Shown: positions 32,100 through 42,537 of the stretch, in pieces | Layout: each line of letters opens with the position of its first letter | How positions within the stretch are numbered: position 1 is the stretch's first letter | From: Zarea fungicola | Taxonomy: Eukaryota; Ascomycota; Sordariomycetes; Hypocreales; Cordycipitaceae | Assembly: GCA_900169235.1 (NCBI GenBank) | Contig: FWCC01000372.1 | Location: 1 to 64,000, forward strand | Reading direction: 5' to 3' | DNA: 64,000 nt | Program-made: the position numbers and the translations under genes | Notes under the pieces: generated by a model | What the model saw: the letters and a program-made list of their open reading frames with translations, nothing else | Told to the model about the DNA's origin: nothing | Database searches by the model: none

Positions 32100-35000
32100 A
32101 TGAGGAGAGCGTCAGCGGTGCGACGAAGCTCGGTTCGGCGCAGTTGCGGCAAAACGCGACGGAGAGAACCCATGGAAAATATATCTTTGGTCAAGCTCGC
32201 GATTTTGGTCTCGGAGCGCGTGCAGAACGTCGCCGGCGCGCTGGTCGTGGATAGTTCCTGTGCGCAATTCTGTGTCAGCCTGCACACGCTGCTTATTGAT
32301 ATTTCCCGATGGCTTCGAACCCTGCCTGTTGACGACCAAGATGCGCAACAGGAAGCAGCCGCGCTCTTAGAACAATTAAGAGGCATCTTCCCCGCAACAG
32401 AGCATTCTCTGGTCTGCCATGACGGCCCCAAAACGCGCCTTGCGTCCTTTACGCAGCTTCTCACCAACCTCGACGCCGTTACGCTTGCCGTCCGCAGCCT
32501 CGCCAGCGGCAAACGGGACAGACAGCGGCGAACCATACTGGCCTCTCTCGAGTCCTTTCTGCCACAAATTCTGAGCGAGACAGACAAGGTTAACATATCT
32601 CCCTCTAACTCAGATTTACAGGCTGCTAGTACAGAGCCACCAGACTGCGGGAGGGAGATAATATCACTCCATAAGACCTTATACACATACTGCTCCTGCG
32701 CGGAGGCGGACGAGGTGATTGCGCGGGTACGACTGCGTAACAGCGTACCAGATGATGACACTGGGGTGATGTTCAACGTCTTTTTCATGGCACACCCGCA
32801 TCAAGACGGAATAAACCTCGAGTCGCAGCCGCCATGGCAAGACACCCATATTTCGGTGTTGCGCAATGTGTTGGTGAAGAAGCTTTCTAATGGCCAAGGA
32901 TTCAAACTGGCTAACCTGACACATAGGAATTTTGGTATATATACAGATAGTCACCGCGAGGAAATACGACTGGACTCTGACCCACCGTTTTGTTCATATA
33001 TTTCGGCACACGCAAAGACCGGGTTTGTGGTCCATAAATTCTCAGTGACGGGTCAGCGGCTGTACTACGAAGATATGCTCGAGGCCAAACGAGAATGGCT
33101 ATTAAACAGCCCAAGCATATCACTCAGTCGCATCTTGGACGAGCTCTCGACTTCAGCTTCTGATCTGATTATCGAAAAAAGGAAAGAAGTACTTTCATGG
33201 CTATTGGCCAAGGCGGTATGGCAGTACTATAGCACTCCGTGGATGCGCACTCCATGGAACAAAGATACCGTCCATTTCCTGCCTGAACGTCAACAGAACG
33301 AAAACAGTCACGCGGCGGCAGGTATCTTTGTCAACGAACCCTTTTTGTCGTTTTCCATCTGCCCAGAGTCAAAAATGGAGAGACATTGTGATGAAAAGGC
33401 TCCGAAACAACGACCCGCCCCTATCACCCGGTGGATGCTTCATAAGCTACCTAAGATACTGGCGCTGGGCATCATGCTGGTTGAAATCCAGCTCGGATGT
33501 GCAATTGAAACCTTGTACCGGCACCCCGATTGGGCGCAGCATTGCCCTAAGGGAATACCAAATACAAACACTAATTACAAAATATGCCAAGGCCTCATAT
33601 CCAAGGATGATTTCTTTAAAGACGTATCAGTTCCTCTTGAGGCTCTGACTAGGAGCTGCATTCAGCCAAAAGACGTATTTCTACCTCCTGTTGTGAGAGA
33701 CGAGGAAGGTATACGCAAAGCTTTGTATACCTTGGTTAACTGCCTAGAGAGGTATCTTTCGAACCGCAGACCACACAGCGTGAAACCGCTGATAGTGGCG
33801 GGTAATATTAACCAGAAGAAATCGGAGACGCTGCAAGTGGTATCAGTACAACAAGCACCTCCATCTACAAGTCGGCAAGCGAGGTCAAGGCCTGGCCGTA
33901 CGATGGCGGAAAGGTACTTACCCCCCGCCGCTTGTTGTCACCGTTGATGCTATGAACTCTCTTTGCATAAGTGGTTTTACAAATATTGTATGCTAATTTT
34001 ATGTATAAATAGCTCGGCATCAGTCTCTACAAAGGATTGGTTTGAACGTATGCGAAGCCTTAATGATATTCTGAAAGATGATAGCAATGGCACGTTCGCC
34101 AAGGTTAAAATCGCTGTTATCGACACTGGTGTAGATGCGAATGACGCAGCAGCTCTCTATGTCAGCGGCTATCATGACTTTGTGGATGAAGACCATAATT
34201 TTAAGCGGGACAATACAGGTCACGGTACTACCTCTGTCAATCTGATATTTGAAATGTGCGAGACGGCCGAGGTGTACGCGTTGAGAGTGTTTGAGACGGA
34301 TGAGGCAGACGATAGGACTCGAGGGCTTGCTATTAAGGTCAGTGAACTATCACAATTTACACTAGTTGCGCTGATTAGTGGATTGTTTCCTTGTTGCTAG
34401 TTATCATTGATGTTACCCATTTCGTATCTATTATCAGCTACTATCCCTATCTGAGGCTGTTGTACCTGTCGCTAACCGTTGTAATAGGCCATTGAATGGT
34501 GTATCGCGAAGGAAATGGACATAATATGTATGGCCTGTGGCTTCTACGATTTTGATCAAGAACTTTATATGAGGATTCACAAGGCATCCGGCAAGATGCT
34601 CATCTTTGCAGCACCAACAAACGAGAGCAACGCGGGCGAAATTGTCTATCCTGCGCAACACGAGGCCGAGGTATTCAGTATGTTTTCTACTAACGGTTCC
34701 GTCACTAGTTCGAAACATCTCAATCCAACGGCGTGTTCAGGGCAGCACCACTTTGCAATTCTAGGGGAAGACATTGTAACCCACAATGGAAATGTCGTAT
34801 CCGGGACGTCTTTGGCCACAGCCAATGCTGCGGGTTTCGCGGGACAAATGTTGGAGTTCTCAAGGCACAATGACTGCAGGGACAAGATCAGTAATGCGTA
34901 TCAAATGGCTTTAAAGCATGGCATGAAAAAAGTCCTTTTGGGCATGGCAGTCAGAGACGCCAATTTCTACTGCCTGAAGCCTTGGACGCTACTACCGAGC

Positions 35001-35114
35001 AATCTTCGCACCCTAATTCCGTTTAAGAGCAATCGCTACCCGAGCGACGCTGAAATACGAGAGGCGCGAAAATATATCCGCAATTTTATTACACTACAAT
35101 TAGAAGGTACTTGA
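32100..35114 (+). CDS. DUF7580-like/subtilisin-like serine protease (HET-Q2-type candidate)
   Basis: Three exons (32100-33913, 34013-34337, 34488-35114) give 921 residues. There is no signal peptide, so it is probably cytosolic. Residues about 10-590 resemble the fungal DUF7580 domain, with the blocks LAKAVWQYYSTPWMRTPW and PKILALGIMLVEIQLG. The C-terminal S8 domain has the triad Asp (KIAVIDTGVDAND, about 641), His (NTGHGTTS, about 673) and Ser (VSGTSLATANAAG, about 819), plus the oxyanion-region Asn in APTNESNAG. In Podospora anserina the subtilisin-like HET-Q2 cleaves and activates the gasdermin-like HET-Q1; a gasdermin-like gene lies 312 bp downstream here in convergent orientation. Role as its activator is inferred from this context. 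An alternative start is the Met at 32172. Confidence 0.87.
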
Positions 35115-35426
35115 ACTGGTGGTATGACTGGGATATGTGTGATGGGAGGAGAGTGTATTGGCCGCTATGTAGGAGGTATTGAGATGACTATGGGAAGGTG
35201 TGCGGCACGTGTCTGGCCTGTTTGGCGTCCACCACCCACCCGTGGTAGAAATTAGCCCGTGTCAGTCATGCTTGGTCCTTTGTTCCAAACACGGATGAGA
35301 AGCTTTGTACAAACTCTCCTTAACCGGCCACCGCAGCTGCTGTAGCTCTGTCGTCTCAGTTTTCTATCTTGCCAGTTGTGACTATCGCAGTTGTAACAAT
35401 CCTGACTATTGTAACTGATACGGCTG

Positions 35427-36355
35427 TCACAGCAAAGTAATAAATACTTCCTCCGTGCAGCCATTCAAAACCTTCACAACTCGTACATTGTCTTCTTCTA
35501 GCCCCTCATCTTTCAAAACAGCCGACACATTGACCGTGTCTGGATGCGACTGCAAAGTGGCTCCCTTGGTGAAGGTCTTCTGCGCAATGTCAGACGAAAA
35601 CAGCGGCATTGACACCTCGGTCAAGCGTACCGCCCAAACGAAGTCATTCGAGAACTGGCCCGAGATGCCGACCTCAGTTTCACTGGTACGCCCGATATTG
35701 GCCCTAACCTGTACCGCTCCCGTCACGTCCCTGTGTGTTTGTCAGCAAGAGGCTCGATCCAGTCACTGGTTCCGCTGGCGAATCCGCCGGTCAGACTTAC
35801 ACTTCGCCACCTATATTGGCACTGTTTATTGCACCATCTGTCCGGTTCCGCCTCGCCCCGCGTGCAACGATGAGTCCGCTGACCATGTACGCCTTCCAAA
35901 GCGGGAGCTTTCGCTTTTCCACCCACTCTGCCAGCGGTGACGGCGCCTTGAAACAATCCCTGAGGTAGTGCATGGTTGGCTGTACAATCTGCGTCTCCAG
36001 CCGGTTCGACCTCCCACACATCGCCCATCACACGCTTAAACACAGCCCCGGCCTCGGCGCCGACCATTACACCCGCAGCGGCCGCGACGGGTGCTGCAGC
36101 CTTGGCCCCCGCCTCCACGCCCTTGTCGCCTGTGTGGGAGAAGCGAAAGTCGACGGCGTTGGTCGTCCAGATCCTCATGCCTTTCGGAAACGGCGTGATG
36201 GCGTCGGGGTTAATGACATTGTCCAGCTCGCGGTGGCTGGGGATGAAGCTGCCGAGGAGGATAGGACCCTTGGCGGCGCCAAAGGCCTTGCCTGGGTGTG
36301 TGTATTCCGGGGCTGGGTAGTGCGTCTGGCGCAACACAAACCAGCATTTATTCAT
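35427..36355 (-). CDS. Gasdermin-like pore-forming protein (RCD-1/HET-Q1 family), one-base frameshift
   Basis: Exon 1 (36355-35801) and exon 2 (35730-35427) flank a 70-bp GTAAGT..ACACAG intron. The start MNKCWFVLRQTHYPAPEY and the block GPILLGSFIPSHRELDNVIN match the N-terminus of the fungal gasdermin-like family. These proteins permeabilise the plasma membrane and cause regulated cell death after proteolytic release. The reading frame is interrupted near 36001-36006: the conserved start and the conserved middle segment (LWKAYMVSGLIVARGA) lie in different frames because of one surplus base in a CCGG context. Without that base the frame would be about 285 codons, near the family size. As written, translation continues out of frame to a stop at about 210 codons. 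Real null allele or sequence error cannot be separated here. Confidence 0.82.
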
Positions 36356-37248
36356 GGTCGGTAACTTCTCTTAGCCCAAGGAAATATTCTTCTTGGGAGC
36401 ATGAAGGTGTAAATGGTGCATGTTGACGGGATGCGGGGTTATGCAAGGCTCAGCCGAAGATGCAGCGCTGTCCTCTATACACCGTTTCATAATACCGCCC
36501 TCTACATTTTTATCCTGAGTTCCTTTACTATTATGTCCTAATTTTAAAATGTTTCTATACATGTATATTTATATCGGCCATTAGACTAGTTGTACTTTAG
36601 TAGCCCTAGCTACACTACATAGTTTTAATATACACTTCTAAACGAACAATATAAATTCTTTACTAGTTCATTAGCTTACTCGTAGCAACTATGGAAAACT
36701 AAATGAATTTCATGCAGACGGACAATCTTTGCTCTCAACCATGACTGGTCGATACATCGGTAGTGATATCACGACTTTTCTTTATGGCAGCGGGGTAGCT
36801 GATAAATTTAAGCTGTTTATTATTATCATTCTCATTAGTATTAACGGCCGGACATTGGCCAGTGTACGCAAAAGCTGTAAAAACTGCTGTTGCATATTAG
36901 GCATTGTGCGCAAAAACTGCAAAAACTAGTGTTGTGTATTAGGCACAGTAGGCAACTGCTGCAGCAACCCCAGCCTCACATTAGGCACGGTAGGCAGAAG
37001 TGGCAAATGCGAAAAGAGAAAAAAACCACTTGGCATAGAATTCAATTTAAAAAATCGCCAAGTATATATAATATTTGAATCCAGGGTCAAGGTTGTAGAG
37101 AATGTATGCATAAGTGCTGTTGTCCATGAGTGAGTCATCCACCCTTGCGCGCAACGGATTCACTGCGTATTTAAATAATTGAAAATTTCCCGCATCTCGT
37201 TCGGAACTTTGACACCAACCAGACTACAACCGTGCCCAAGCATATACC
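36356..37248. other. Intergenic with imperfect tandem repeats
   Basis: Between the divergent gasdermin-like (-) and methyltransferase (+) starts. AT-rich around 36530-36670; the tandem repeat at 36863-36991 is listed separately. Confidence 0.5.
36863..36991. repeat. Three imperfect about 43-bp tandem units
   Basis: Units contain GCAAAAxCTG(T/C)AAAAACT and end in (T/C)ATTAGGCA(T/C)(T/A/G)GT. The first two are close copies and the third is diverged. Confidence 0.65.
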
Positions 37249-38010
37249 ATGGACCGTCTTCCAACCGAACATCGATACTCGGAAGTGATGTGGAATTGCC
37301 CACTATCAGAGGCCTGCGCCGAGGACCTTCTCAGCCGCCTTGAGCTCAGTCCAGACACCGACCTCGTCGACATCGGCTGCGGCTGGGGCGAGCTCCTTCT
37401 CCGCGCATCCGAAAAATACGGCACACGGGCCAGGGGCATCGATGTTGACGTGGGCCACATTGAGCGCGGCAGAACAAACGCCAGCGATCGGAACCTCGAC
37501 GTGGAATTCATCCAGAAGCCAGCCGACCAGTGGTGCCGCGTTGATCGAGAACACGAGTACCAGCTTCAACGGCGTGGCGTGGAAGAGCCGCGGGAGGAAC
37601 GCGCAATCTGCATCGGTGCCTCCCACATCTTTGGTGGCACGAGGGAAATGCTCTTTGAGCTGTCAGGCGTCGTCCCGAAAGGGATGGTGCTCGTGGGCGA
37701 CATGTGCTGGGAGAGGCCGCCGTCGCCGGCCTGCCGGGACCTGTTTGGCGATGACATCCTGTCACTCCGCGATTTTGCCGCTAGCTGCGGACAGATGGGA
37801 TGGGACATTATGCATCTGGTGACGGCGACGCAGCAGGACTGGGATACCTTTGAGTCGGGCCTTTGGGCGGGACCAAGACGGTGGCTACGGGAGAGTCCAG
37901 ACAATAGTATTGTAGAGGCCGTGGAACATGATCTAAAAATCAAGGAGGAAAATTACTTTAATGTTTATCGGGGCCAGTTGAGCTTTGTTTATGCTATTCT
38001 TGAAAAATAA
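37249..38010 (+). CDS. SAM-dependent methyltransferase
   Basis: An intronless 253-residue class I methyltransferase. Motif I is LVDIGCGWGELLLRA (about residues 39-53), followed by an acidic strand-2 end (ARGIDVDVGHIERG) and an ICIGASHIFGGT segment corresponding to motif IV and beyond. The segment between about 88 and 115 (after FIQKPADQW) is charged and unlike the rest; a local pair of compensating frame changes there is possible but not shown. Substrate unknown. TATAAAT-free promoter; the start context is ACCATGG. Confidence 0.78.
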   Translation: MDRLPTEHRYSEVMWNCPLSEACAEDLLSRLELSPDTDLVDIGCGWGELLLRASEKYGTRARGIDVDVGHIERGRTNASDRNLDVEFIQKPADQWCRVDREHEYQLQRRGVEEPREERAICIGASHIFGGTREMLFELSGVVPKGMVLVGDMCWERPPSPACRDLFGDDILSLRDFAASCGQMGWDIMHLVTATQQDWDTFESGLWAGPRRWLRESPDNSIVEAVEHDLKIKEENYFNVYRGQLSFVYAILEK

Positions 38011-38179
38011 GTACCAATATTTTCGTGATCGCTGGAAAGTCGTCACTCAGGAATAGAAACTCCATAGTCCAGTTCATCAAGACACATTCAATTGTCACAG
38101 CCATTATTATAGAAACTATTTGCACGCTAAACGACCAACAGAACAACAAAGGCAACCTAAAACAAGACGGGCTATATGC

Positions 38180-39298
38180 TTAAAACTTCTTACTCAAATT
38201 GGCATATATATTGCGGAGCGGATTCTGCAGCCACAAAGGCCACGCACGAAGGCTCGAGATGGCCGACAGTCTCTCAGGCAACATGAGCTGCGCGCCCTTG
38301 CACGCAAAAATCTGATCCGTGACCGCCCTCGCCACGTCGTCGCTGTCGAGCAGATGGATACCGCTGTCACCCAGCATCTCGGTGTATTTGCCAATCAGCG
38401 GCGTGGTCACAAAGTTGGGGTGGACAATGGACGTGAGCACGCCGTGCGCGCCGTGTATGCCGCGCAGGTCCGCGCCGAGCGCCTCGTGGAACGCCAGGGC
38501 CGACACCTTGGTGCACGAGTAGTCGGCCGCCTTGGCGAGGCTGATAAAGGCCGCCATGCTCGACATGGTCACGACGTGGCCCTTGTCGCGCGCAATCATG
38601 TGCGGCACAAACGCCTGCGCCGTGTACCAGTGCGCCATGGTGTTGATCTGAAACACCTTGTTCAGCGTCGCGGGCGGCATCGCCAGGATGCTCGTGGGCA
38701 CAAAGATGCCCGCGTTGTTGACGAGGATGGACGGGCAGCCGAGCTCCGCGCGCACGGCGTCGGCGGCCTTGTTCACCGACTCGGGTGAGGCGACGTCGCA
38801 GTGGAAGTAGCTGATGCGCTTGTCATGGTCACCACTGCCAAGATTCTCGGGGAGAGGCTGGATGTCGAGGACGGCGACGCGGACGCCCCGGGCGGCGAGC
38901 TGCTCGACAATGTGCAGGCCGATGCCGCTGCTTCCACCAGTGACGACGGCGATTTCACGCGGCCAATCCCAGCCTACGGCTTTAGTGAGCCGCCACGAAT
39001 TAGACGCGGCCGAGTTGGCGATTGCGCTGACGACTTTGACGGCGCCGTAGCCAAAGACGAGCTTGAGCGCGAGGCCAACGGTGCGAGGGTCAAGATGGCC
39101 GAGGAAGGAGAGCCGCTGGAGGAGAATTGCCTGCGCGCTCGGACTGGCAGCTTGGAACGCAACGAGAGCAGCACCAGAGACGGCTGGGTGAAAGAGTAGG
39201 CCCGTAATGTATTCCACAGCCAGCAGAGGAGCCGAGTCCGCGATGCGTAGAATGTTTGACATGCTGCACGATGCTCTGGTTGGGACGGACAGGGACAA
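38180..39298 (-). CDS. SDR oxidoreductase with N-terminal membrane segment (RDH/DHRS-like)
   Basis: A 372-residue intronless SDR; the second Met at 39262 would give 360 residues. A hydrophobic N-terminal region (about 13-100) probably anchors it to the endoplasmic reticulum or lipid droplets, as in retinol-dehydrogenase-like SDRs. The cofactor motif TGGSSGIG follows WPREIAVV; then NNAG, the Ser of TMSSMAAF and the YSCTK active site. C-terminal part IVHPNFVTTPLIGKYTEM fits the family. Substrate is probably a lipid or retinoid-like alcohol/ketone (inference). Confidence 0.9.
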   Translation of the reverse strand: MSLSVPTRASCSMSNILRIADSAPLLAVEYITGLLFHPAVSGAALVAFQAASPSAQAILLQRLSFLGHLDPRTVGLALKLVFGYGAVKVVSAIANSAASNSWRLTKAVGWDWPREIAVVTGGSSGIGLHIVEQLAARGVRVAVLDIQPLPENLGSGDHDKRISYFHCDVASPESVNKAADAVRAELGCPSILVNNAGIFVPTSILAMPPATLNKVFQINTMAHWYTAQAFVPHMIARDKGHVVTMSSMAAFISLAKAADYSCTKVSALAFHEALGADLRGIHGAHGVLTSIVHPNFVTTPLIGKYTEMLGDSGIHLLDSDDVARAVTDQIFACKGAQLMLPERLSAISSLRAWPLWLQNPLRNIYANLSKKF

Positions 39299-40365
39299 CA
39301 GGAGCGAGGTATGAAAATTAAAAGAAGAGCGGTAGCGAGGAATGAGAACGTAGGTGGAACGATTTCTGTATATTTATAGACTCCCATACATGCTCAGCTG
39401 GCGTCGTTCGATATCAGCTCTTCCTGCCTGTGCGGCGTCGCATCAGGCTAGCTGAGTCGGCCATGGGCCGAGCGCTGTAGCGCCAGTCCAGATGTAACTG
39501 ACAAATTACAAGGCAGCATGTCTAGAAATCACCTTGAGACCCCTTTTCCTGTCTGGAGGTGGGTTGGACGACCCAAATCATCCACATAGAGACGGAATAC
39601 ACCCGGCTTCATTTTCGTCCAGATCGGCATACTTAGTAAGTCGGGGGCGACTGTGCGGAGCAGTCAAATGAACCCTTGCCATTTGCTCAACAAGTGTTGC
39701 CAGTTGAGATGGGACTATCCACCTTTGTGGAATAGTGACTGGATTCTCCTCTTTCTGTGGTACGCTATGTGGAAACTGTTTTTCTTTGTTGCTCCGCCTG
39801 CGAGAATGCCTGCCGGCGGGCTGACGAGTTGAACGATGCCGAACGTCCAAGTTGATGGTTCCGTGTCTCACTACTAGAGCCCGCAACGGAAGCTATAGAC
39901 CAGCCGCCCGCCCCAAAACGTTAGCCAACTAGTTTGCTAGCGGAAGTTTCCGTGCGCAGTTGCGATTCATTTGCGAATAATTAGCTGAGCAATGGTCGGT
40001 GTAGAATAGACTTATGCATAATTTGAAGGCATCTACACCCCTTGCACCATGTGTAATCCAAAGCGCCCCCAAACTGTCCTCATTGCGTTTATTTTCCTCA
40101 ATCATGTAGTCGAATTATTGAATGCAACCGAGCCATATCGCTCGTTCTATTAATGTTCCTCTTTTGGCTTTAACTCTCGAAGGTCTAGCGGGATGTGGAG
40201 TCTTTCATATGCTACGCCGCGCGCGCACCAGTTTGCCTCTCAGCCTTGTTGCCGCGGGCTGACTGGACGAGATCCAAAACTCACTGCAATCAAGATCTCT
40301 CCTTTCTCTGTGCCCCATAACCTTTTTTGCACCCACCTTCTCTGATCGCTTTCTGGCTGCCTCCA
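39299..40365. other. Divergent intergenic region
   Basis: Promoters of the SDR (-) and the Zn2Cys6 regulator (+). The frame at 39578-39886 (-) is unrecognised. Confidence 0.5.
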
Positions 40366-42336
40366 ATGACGCACGTCAAGGCCGGTCAGCGACGCCGGGT
40401 CAAGGCTCCCAAGGTCCGCACGGGGTGCCGAACCTGCAAGTGAGTTGCGAACTGTGCCGCCGGCCACGAGTGAGCCGATCTCTCACGGTTTGGCGGCCCC
40501 CCTCTGACCGCCGGGTCTGGCCAAGTGTTTGGCCCCCAGAGTCTTGACGCTAACGAGATTGCTTCCCAGAAGTAAGAAGCGTTGCCTAGATGTTTATTTC
40601 AGTTCCCATACCAAATTTTCCATCTATAAAAGTGGTGTAAGGATACGCTGACAGGGGCCCTAGTAAGACGAGTCAAGTGCGACGAAGGCCGTCCAGCCTG
40701 CAACCGATGTGCGTCAACGCCAGCTGGATTAGATCCACACCCTTACGAGAAAAGGGGAAGAATGATGGCCATGATTAAACTGACACGAATCTAGGTACAT
40801 CGACGGGCCGCAAATGCGACGGGTACGCCCCCATCGTAACTGTAGCGCCCTCACCGCCCGCCGGTCTCTCCCACGTCAAGCACTCCGGTCCAGAGTGGCG
40901 CTCTTTTCAATACTTTCACGAAAAGACTATTAAACAACTATCCACATTCTTCCCTGATGACTTTTGGAGTTCCTATGTGCTCAAGATTGCCAACACCGAG
41001 ACGAGCATCTGGCACTCCCTCATCGCGCTGTCGTCCTACCATGAGCTCTTCTCGCAACAGAGCATGCCGCGACAACGAGTAGAAAACTACTTTGCGCTCA
41101 ACCAATACAACGCCTCCATTCAGCAAGTACTAAACATTGATAAGTCATCACATAGTGCACACATACAGCTGGCTTCGTGCATTCTCTTCATCTGCGTCGA
41201 GGTGGGTCGCTCTCTGTCCATCATCGACTTCAGTAACTGATATGCCATCATAGACACTACGTGGCCAGATACTTCCGGTCGTGAGATTGGTTACGCTAGG
41301 GTATGGTATATTACAAGCCGAAGATGCATTGGACAAAAGCCTGCGTCCACCATCCGACGCATCCGACCGGCGAAAGCTGTTTGCCCTTGCGCGCGGATTC
41401 CTGAGCCAGGTCGTCTGCCAAATATACGTGGTAAGGCAACTGTCCCAACCCTTGGCCGCGATTCTCTATCAAACTGACTTGACGGGCCAGCTTATAAATA
41501 CCATTGACCCCGGCATCAATGCCATTGTCGCCAACATTATCGAAAGCGGCCATGGCCCCGGGCCTCGTGGCTACCGCTTCAACACTGCCACTGACGCTCA
41601 CCATGTCCTAAACAGCATCCGCCTACAGTTTGACCGCTATGAGGAGGGCGCCATAGAAACTGCCAGGTCCAACCTCGCCGCGTGGACCCTCGCATTCGGC
41701 GCCCTAAAACGCGCTACGCCGAAGCACCTCCTCTCGGCCACCGAGCGCCGCGCCTTTGCGCTGCTGGAGCTCCGCCGGCTTTATTTCGATGCGGAAATCA
41801 GCGTCAACATTGTCCGCGGGCCTGTGGACCCGATGCTTTGGGATGCGCACCGCGACTACTTTCTCAAGATGCTGGCGCTCGCGGAGATTGCCATGGACGT
41901 TGACGACCGGGAGGGCGACAGCGCCAGCCCCAGCAGCGGCAGCGGCAGCGGAAGCGAGGCTGATAGGGCGAGTGCGGCGGTCGAGCGAGACAGGAAAAAG
42001 AGTCCCTGGTTCTGCATGAGCTCCGGTGCCGTAGTCGTCGTGTACGGCATCGTCCAGAAATGCCGTGATGCGGATATCCGGCAACGGGCGCTGCAGCTGC
42101 TCGCGTCGCAGAACCGCCAGGAGGGTATTTGGAGCAGTCGCATGGTGCTCGGCGCCGTTTTGCGCTTGGTTGCCATTGAGGAGTACGGTCTTGATAATCC
42201 TAGGACCTGTGCTGATATCCCGCCCGAGAACAGGGTCCGGACGATCCGGGTCGTCAAGAAGACGCCCGACGACTACACGGTCGGATATGCCCTCCAGACG
42301 GGGTGGATCTGGGAAGATGCTAATGCCTTTTTATAA
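40366..42336 (+). CDS. Zn2Cys6 fungal transcription factor
   Basis: Four exons (40366-40439, 40668-40708, 40795-41201, 41254-42336) give 534 residues. The DNA-binding domain is cut by two introns; joined it reads GCRTCKRVKCDEGRPAC then NRCTSTGRKCDGYAP, a correct six-cysteine binuclear zinc cluster at about residues 21-50. The large middle and C-terminal part (SLIALSSYHELF, HIQLASCILFICVE) matches the fungal-specific transcription-factor region. A Ser/Gly-rich linker lies near 42000. Introns of 228, 86 and 52 bp; the first has a TAAG acceptor with a CTGAC branch and is least certain. It is convergent with an amino-acid permease gene 200 bp away, a possible target. Confidence 0.87.
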
Positions 42337-42537
42337 TGAGTGGCACGCTTACAAAAACGAAGCCCGTGAACATATATATGTACATAGCCGATGGACCTTG
42401 GAGAGATTATTCGAGCGACCAACTGGCAGCCATGGTAAAGCAAGAATAAAAATTGCATATTTATCGCAAAAACGCGCATATCAAACATGGGTATAAACTA
42501 ATATAAAAATCGTATCCTACATTCCATCATTGCCTAT

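Noticed and set aside
35735..36364. Several plus-strand frames over the gasdermin-like gene
   Set aside because: No motif; they overlap well-supported minus-strand exons.
38120..38788. 222-codon plus frame rich in Arg/His
   Set aside because: Antisense of the membrane-anchored SDR.
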